From NCBI GenBank assembly GCA_004173185.1, contig SEFZ01000006.1, forward strand, positions 1 to 64,000: a DNA stretch of 64,000 bases, read 5' to 3'. Positions 60,797 through 64,000 of this stretch are shown here, piece after piece (within the stretch, counting starts at the first letter, position 1; each line of letters opens with the position of its first letter). The DNA is from Sphingomonadales bacterium. GTDB taxonomy: Bacteria > Pseudomonadota > Alphaproteobacteria > Sphingomonadales > Sphingomonadaceae. Below the pieces are notes generated by a model, which was not told where the DNA came from, did no database searches, and saw only the letters and a list, made by a program, of their open reading frames with translations. Made by a program: the position numbers and the translations under genes.

Positions 60797-62214
60797 AGCC
60801 CTGGCTCAAAATTACCCTGATCGGCGTAGCCGCGATCGTCGTCATTGGCGGCGGACTGTTTTACTGGATCAGCCGCCCCGATGTGGCGCGCGTCGCCGAA
60901 CTCGACACCACCGGCCGCGCGCCGAAGATGACCGAGACGCGCACCCAGTCTTTTCCAACCTTCAACATCGCCAAGGCCGTGGGCTGGGAGGGCGGCGCCA
61001 AGCCGACCGCGGCTGCGGGACTTGAGGTCGTAGCCTTCGCGGACAAGCTCGATCATCCGCGCTCGCTCTATCGCCTGCCCAATGGCGATGTGCTGGTGGC
61101 GGAGGCCAATTCGCCGCCGCGCGAAGGCGGCGGGATCACCGGCTGGGTCATGGGATCGATGATGAAAAAGGCCGGCGCGGGCGTGCCCTCGGCCAATCGC
61201 ATCACCCTGCTGCGCGACACCAATGGTGACGGCGTGGCCGATCAGCGATCGGTGCTGCTCGATGCTGCGGCCGGGCTCAATTCGCCCACCGGCATGGCGC
61301 TGGTCGGCGACTGGCTTTACATCGCCAACACCGATGCAGTCGTCCGCTATCCGTTCAAACCGGGCGAGAACAAGATCACCGCCAAGCCCGAAAAGATCTT
61401 TGCACTGGCTGGCGGCGGCAATCACTGGGCGCGCAACCTGCTCGCCTCCGCCGATGGCAAGAGCCTGTTCGTCGCGGTCGGTTCGGCATCGAACATCGCC
61501 GAGAATGGCCTCGAGGCCGAAGGCGCGGCGCTGTACGCAACCAACGGCCTGCCGTCGCAGATGGCAAAGGCTGGCGGCGCGACCAAGGGCGCGCGCGCCG
61601 CGATCCTTGAGATCAATCCCGAAACCAAGACCGGCCGCGTCTTTGCCTGGGGCCTGCGCAATCCAAACGCGATGGCGCTCGAGCCCAAATCCGGCACATT
61701 ATGGACCGTGGTCAACGAACGCGATCTGCTCGGTTCGGACATGCCGCCAGACTATCTCACCAAGGTCGAGCTCGGTGCGTTCTATGGCTGGCCGTGGAAT
61801 TACTGGGGCGGTTATGTCGACAAGCGCGTGACCCCGGAGCGCCCGGACATGCGCCAATATACCCGCCGCCCCGATTTCGGGCTGGGCTCGCACACCGCGC
61901 CGCTTGGCCTGGTCTTCGCCTCCGAAGCCAAGCTGGGCGCGAACTACGCGAACGGCGCGTTCATCAGCCTGCACGGATCGTGGAACCGCGAGCCGGTCAC
62001 CGGCTACAAGCTCGTCTACGTTCCCTTTGGCGACAATGGCTATCCGGCCGCTGGCGCCAAGCCGGTCGATCTGCTCACCGGCTTTCTCGGCAAGGATAAC
62101 AAGACCGCGATGGGTCGCCCGGTCGGCGTGATCACCGATGCGAGCGGCGCGCTGCTCGTCGCGGACGATGTCGGCAACACGATCTGGCGGGTGAGCGCGG
62201 CTGGCGCACGCTAA
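60793..62214 (+). CDS. Membrane-anchored PQQ-type sugar (sorbosone) dehydrogenase family protein
   Basis: 473 aa; ATG overlaps the corC stop (ATGA). One N-terminal membrane helix (about 6-25, ITLIGVAAIVVIGGGLFYWI) anchors a periplasmic six-bladed propeller of the soluble glucose/sorbosone dehydrogenase family: DKLDHPRSLYRLPNGDVLVA, LLRDTNGDGVADQRSVLLD, VFAWGLRNPNAMALEPKSG and GAFYGWPWNYWGGYV. ISLHGSWNREPVTGYKLVYV, near the end, is typical. PQQ dependence is inferred from the family; whether the PQQ and Ca ligands are all kept I cannot verify. Its coupling to corC is unusual. Confidence 0.88.
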   Translation: MKPWLKITLIGVAAIVVIGGGLFYWISRPDVARVAELDTTGRAPKMTETRTQSFPTFNIAKAVGWEGGAKPTAAAGLEVVAFADKLDHPRSLYRLPNGDVLVAEANSPPREGGGITGWVMGSMMKKAGAGVPSANRITLLRDTNGDGVADQRSVLLDAAAGLNSPTGMALVGDWLYIANTDAVVRYPFKPGENKITAKPEKIFALAGGGNHWARNLLASADGKSLFVAVGSASNIAENGLEAEGAALYATNGLPSQMAKAGGATKGARAAILEINPETKTGRVFAWGLRNPNAMALEPKSGTLWTVVNERDLLGSDMPPDYLTKVELGAFYGWPWNYWGGYVDKRVTPERPDMRQYTRRPDFGLGSHTAPLGLVFASEAKLGANYANGAFISLHGSWNREPVTGYKLVYVPFGDNGYPAAGAKPVDLLTGFLGKDNKTAMGRPVGVITDASGALLVADDVGNTIWRVSAAGAR

Positions 62215-62227
62215 ACGGTCTCTCCTA

Positions 62228-62290
62228 CCCTGAACTGGTGATGGACGCGTGGCGGGTAATTCCGGACACGCGTCCACCAGTTCGACAGGG
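62228..62290. repeat. TTCGACAGGG-type hairpin repeat before the paralogous secreted genes
   Basis: Arms 62228-62250 (CCCTGAACTGGTG...GACGCGT) and 62268-62290 (ACGCGTCCACCAGTTCGACAGG plus G) pair along most of their length with two three-base insertions. Member of the same loose repeat class as 35562-35642. The distal AGGG lies seven bases before the ATG at 62298 and is its ribosome site. Confidence 0.6.
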
Positions 62291-62297
62291 ATAGACC

Positions 62298-62798
62298 ATG
62301 ATCCGCAGCCTGATTCTGCTCGCGACCGCCGTGGCGCTGCCCGCCAATGCCGCGCAAAACCGCCCGGGCACGCCGCTCGCCGAGTGCAAGCTGCCAACCT
62401 ACAAGGCGGCCCTCACCGCCGCGGAAGGCGTGTTTCATCAGGACGCAGTGGAGAATGAAGGCGCATTGGTCGGCAAGGAGTTCGTGACCGACTATGCAAC
62501 CGACACCTTCCTGCCGCTCGGCATGCGGCCCGATGCGTTCGCGCGCCATGATGTGACGACGAGCAAGGAAGAGAGCCATGATTTCCGCTCGACGCTGATG
62601 ATGCCCTATGACGATGCGCGCACCGCGCTGATCGCTCGCATGGGCCGCGCCTGCGACGTGGATAGCACCGGACTGGTCAAAGCGTGTTATTACGAGCTGC
62701 CGGACGACACCGCCGGAAACTATACGGTCAGCGTCTCGGCGCGGAAGGTCAACGCCACGAAAACCTACCTGAACTGCCGCTACAGCCGAAAGCTCTGA
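62298..62798 (+). CDS. Unknown secreted protein, tandem paralogue 1
   Basis: 166 aa. Signal peptide about 1-18 (LILLATAVALPANA). Mature start with TPLAECKLPTYKAALTAAEG, three further Cys (RACDVD, VKACYYELPDD and the terminal LNCRYSRKL), so two disulfides are possible. The tandem neighbour shares the LAEC(K/R)L start, a central segment, and the ...T.LxCxYxxK end at the same length. I do not recognise the family. Shine-Dalgarno provided by the repeat element. Likely periplasmic; no function can be given. Confidence 0.72.
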   Translation: MIRSLILLATAVALPANAAQNRPGTPLAECKLPTYKAALTAAEGVFHQDAVENEGALVGKEFVTDYATDTFLPLGMRPDAFARHDVTTSKEESHDFRSTLMMPYDDARTALIARMGRACDVDSTGLVKACYYELPDDTAGNYTVSVSARKVNATKTYLNCRYSRKL

Positions 62799-62817
62799 GG
62801 GAGCAAAGGGGATAGAC

Positions 62818-63315
62818 ATGAACCGCTTGCTGATCGCATCCGCCCTCGCCGCATCGCTGATCGCGCCAGTCGCCACGGGCCAGGATGCGAACACCGGCAC
62901 CAGGCTTGCCGAATGTCGGCTGGCGCTGCGCGATGCGATGCAGGCCGCGATGAAATATTCGGTGACCAAGCGCGAAACGAACGCCGAGACGGGCGACATG
63001 ACGGTGGTGGTCAATGCGCCGGGATTGATCGTGCTGGGCCACCCATCGGATGGCATGAACATCACCCGCGCGGCCGATCTCCAGTCGGTAGCCTTCGTCA
63101 CGCGCATCGCGCTCGATTATGCCCAAGTGCGCGCCGGGCTCCCCAAGGCCTATGGCAAGAACAAGTGCGATGCCGGTGGCGCCGCGTTCGATTTCTGCTC
63201 GATGATGCTGAGCGACGATATTTCGATGGGCGCGGCGCGCGAAGTCAGCATCACCGCCGAAGCCGCCGAGGGCAGCGGCACGATGCTGACCTGTTCCTAT
63301 CTCAAAAAGGACTGA
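62818..63315 (+). CDS. Unknown secreted protein, tandem paralogue 2
   Basis: 165 aa. Signal peptide about 1-21 (LIASALAASLIAPVATGQ). Mature part begins TRLAECRLALRDAMQAAMKY; further Cys at NKCDAGG, FDFCSMMLSD and the terminal LTCSYLKKD. Same length, Cys layout and end motif as the preceding gene 19 bases upstream, so a tandem duplication with strong divergence. AGGGAG lies upstream of the ATG. Not recognised. Confidence 0.72.
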   Translation: MNRLLIASALAASLIAPVATGQDANTGTRLAECRLALRDAMQAAMKYSVTKRETNAETGDMTVVVNAPGLIVLGHPSDGMNITRAADLQSVAFVTRIALDYAQVRAGLPKAYGKNKCDAGGAAFDFCSMMLSDDISMGAAREVSITAEAAEGSGTMLTCSYLKKD

Positions 63316-63354
63316 CCGGCCTCAGCGTGGCGACCCCTCGGCGCAGCAGCCCCG

Positions 63355-63657
63355 TCAGCGCAGCAACGTAGTTCCCTTTTCGATCAATTTCTCGCGCAGC
63401 TTTCCGCCGAACAATGCAAGCATCGGCGGCAGATCGACTTCGGCATGCACATGATCGGCGAAGACCGTCAGGCGGCTCGCCACGCTTTGGCCCATAGCGG
63501 TCACGCTGAAGAACAAGGTGTCGCCGTCCCAGCGCTGCTCGACCGTGCCGCCACCGGGCACGATATCGGCGATCTTGCCCACGCCGCCGGCGATCCGCGC
63601 GCGCGCAACATCGCGGCCGAGCCGGTGCGGAATATCGACTTTGACCGGATCAATCAT
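63355..63657 (-). CDS. Polyhydroxyalkanoate-system family protein
   Basis: 100 aa. Matches the short PHA-system (PHA granule region) family: [20 protein letters not shown] at the start, GTVEQRWDGDTLFFSVTAMG, VHAEVDLPPMLALFGGKLRE and a Lys/Gly-rich end. Length is that of the family. The role is unclear; some members are near PHA genes, but no phaC or phasin gene is in this window. Its ATG shares one base with the VOC gene stop (TGATG), so the two are probably co-translated. Confidence 0.82.
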   Translation of the reverse strand: MIDPVKVDIPHRLGRDVARARIAGGVGKIADIVPGGGTVEQRWDGDTLFFSVTAMGQSVASRLTVFADHVHAEVDLPPMLALFGGKLREKLIEKGTTLLR

Positions 63658-64000
63658 CAGCTTGCAAACAACATGGCATCATCGGCAAACGCCTTGAACT
63701 CCAATGCGTTGCCGCTTGGATCGAGAAAGAACATCGTCGCCTGCTCGCCAGTCTGACCCTTGAAGCGGACATGCGGCGCGATGCCGAACTGCACGCCCGC
63801 GGCCTTGACCCGGGCGGCAAGCGCCTCCCAATCCACCATGGTCAGCACCACGCCGAAATGCGGCACCGGCACATGATGCCCGTCGACTTCGTTGGCGACG
63901 GCAACCGGCTTCGCCGCAGGATCGAGATGCGCGACGATCTGGTGCCCGAACAGATCGAAATCGATCCATTGCTCGGACGAGCGCCCCTCGGGGCACCCCA
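63657..64000 (-). CDS. VOC (glyoxalase/bleomycin-resistance) family protein, 5' end outside the window
   Basis: The visible 113 C-terminal residues run from [20 protein letters not shown] through [40 protein letters not shown] and [10 protein letters not shown] to the stop at 63657. Strand order, the HFGVVL and [13 protein letters not shown] blocks are typical of VOC metalloenzymes, with possible metal ligands His (QIVAHL/VPHFG) and Glu (LEFK). Substrate unknown. The frame continues past base 64000. Coupled to the PHA-system gene. Confidence 0.85.
   Translation of the reverse strand, partial: GCPEGRSSEQWIDFDLFGHQIVAHLDPAAKPVAVANEVDGHHVPVPHFGVVLTMVDWEALAARVKAAGVQFGIAPHVRFKGQTGEQATMFFLDPSGNALEFKAFADDAMLFAS

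Overview
The window is about 65% GC with dense, often overlapping genes. Its content points to a sphingomonad (Sphingomonadaceae, Alphaproteobacteria): two large TonB-dependent receptors with nearby degradative enzymes, a MucR-type regulator, a CxxC-less alphaproteobacterial Fur, a nine-gene suf operon, the miaB-phoH-ybeY-corC block and several families of short intergenic palindromic repeats. I see no rRNA, tRNA, CRISPR array, prophage or complete insertion sequence. This assignment is inference from gene content.

Layout. 1-4.4 kb: a lemA/TPM-domain operon, mscL, an Rrf2 regulator and a DUF418 membrane protein. 4.6-9.4 kb: an accessory region of small secreted proteins I cannot assign, with two related AraC regulators, arranged as a duplicated module. 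9.4-21.4 kb: a D-amino-acid salvage region. It holds a PLP dehydratase, an N-acyl-D-amino-acid deacylase, a LysR regulator, the DUF1611/enolase-superfamily pair DgcN-DgcA (D-glutamate to N-acetyl-D-glutamate to N-acetyl-L-glutamate), RidA, a TonB receptor, a beta-lactamase-fold serine hydrolase and an M20 amidohydrolase. 21.5-30.6 kb: a pectin locus with an SGNH esterase, a TonB receptor, a fused CE15 esterase-PL10 pectate lyase, a divergent TetR regulator and a CE8 pectinesterase-like protein. The space between TetR and the fusion gene contains a perfect palindrome, a small ORF with a good ribosome site, and a strong intrinsic terminator placed directly before the fusion gene.

30.7-35.5 kb: a five-PAS hybrid histidine kinase, a Gre factor and an aldo/keto reductase. 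35.6-42.4 kb: a nine-gene overlapping suf operon (Rrf2 regulator, sufB, two unknown secreted proteins, sufC, sufD, sufS, sufT, sufA) with a palindrome at its promoter. 42.4-51.1 kb: an AraC regulator, pyrD, gamma-glutamyltransferase, a long-chain acyl-CoA ligase and an M16 peptidase. 51.2-62.2 kb: housekeeping genes (an AspH-fold protein lacking an iron ligand, NfuA-like, nitroreductase, tsaB, rimI, mucR, fur, plsC, miaB, phoH, ybeY, corC, a PQQ-type sugar dehydrogenase). A GIY-YIG nuclease gene bounded by inverted palindromic repeats sits between plsC and miaB. 62.3-64 kb: two paralogous secreted proteins, a PHA-system protein and a VOC protein that runs off the window.

The strongest candidates for something undescribed are: the GIY-YIG gene with inverted, covarying palindromes; the leader-ORF/terminator control of the CE15-PL10 gene; the duplicated AraC plus GTGCNGV-protein module; the two secreted proteins inside the suf operon; and repeat elements whose edges supply ribosome binding sites. 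The first 39 bases are a perfect inverted copy of bases 74-112 and should be treated as a possible assembly fold-back.
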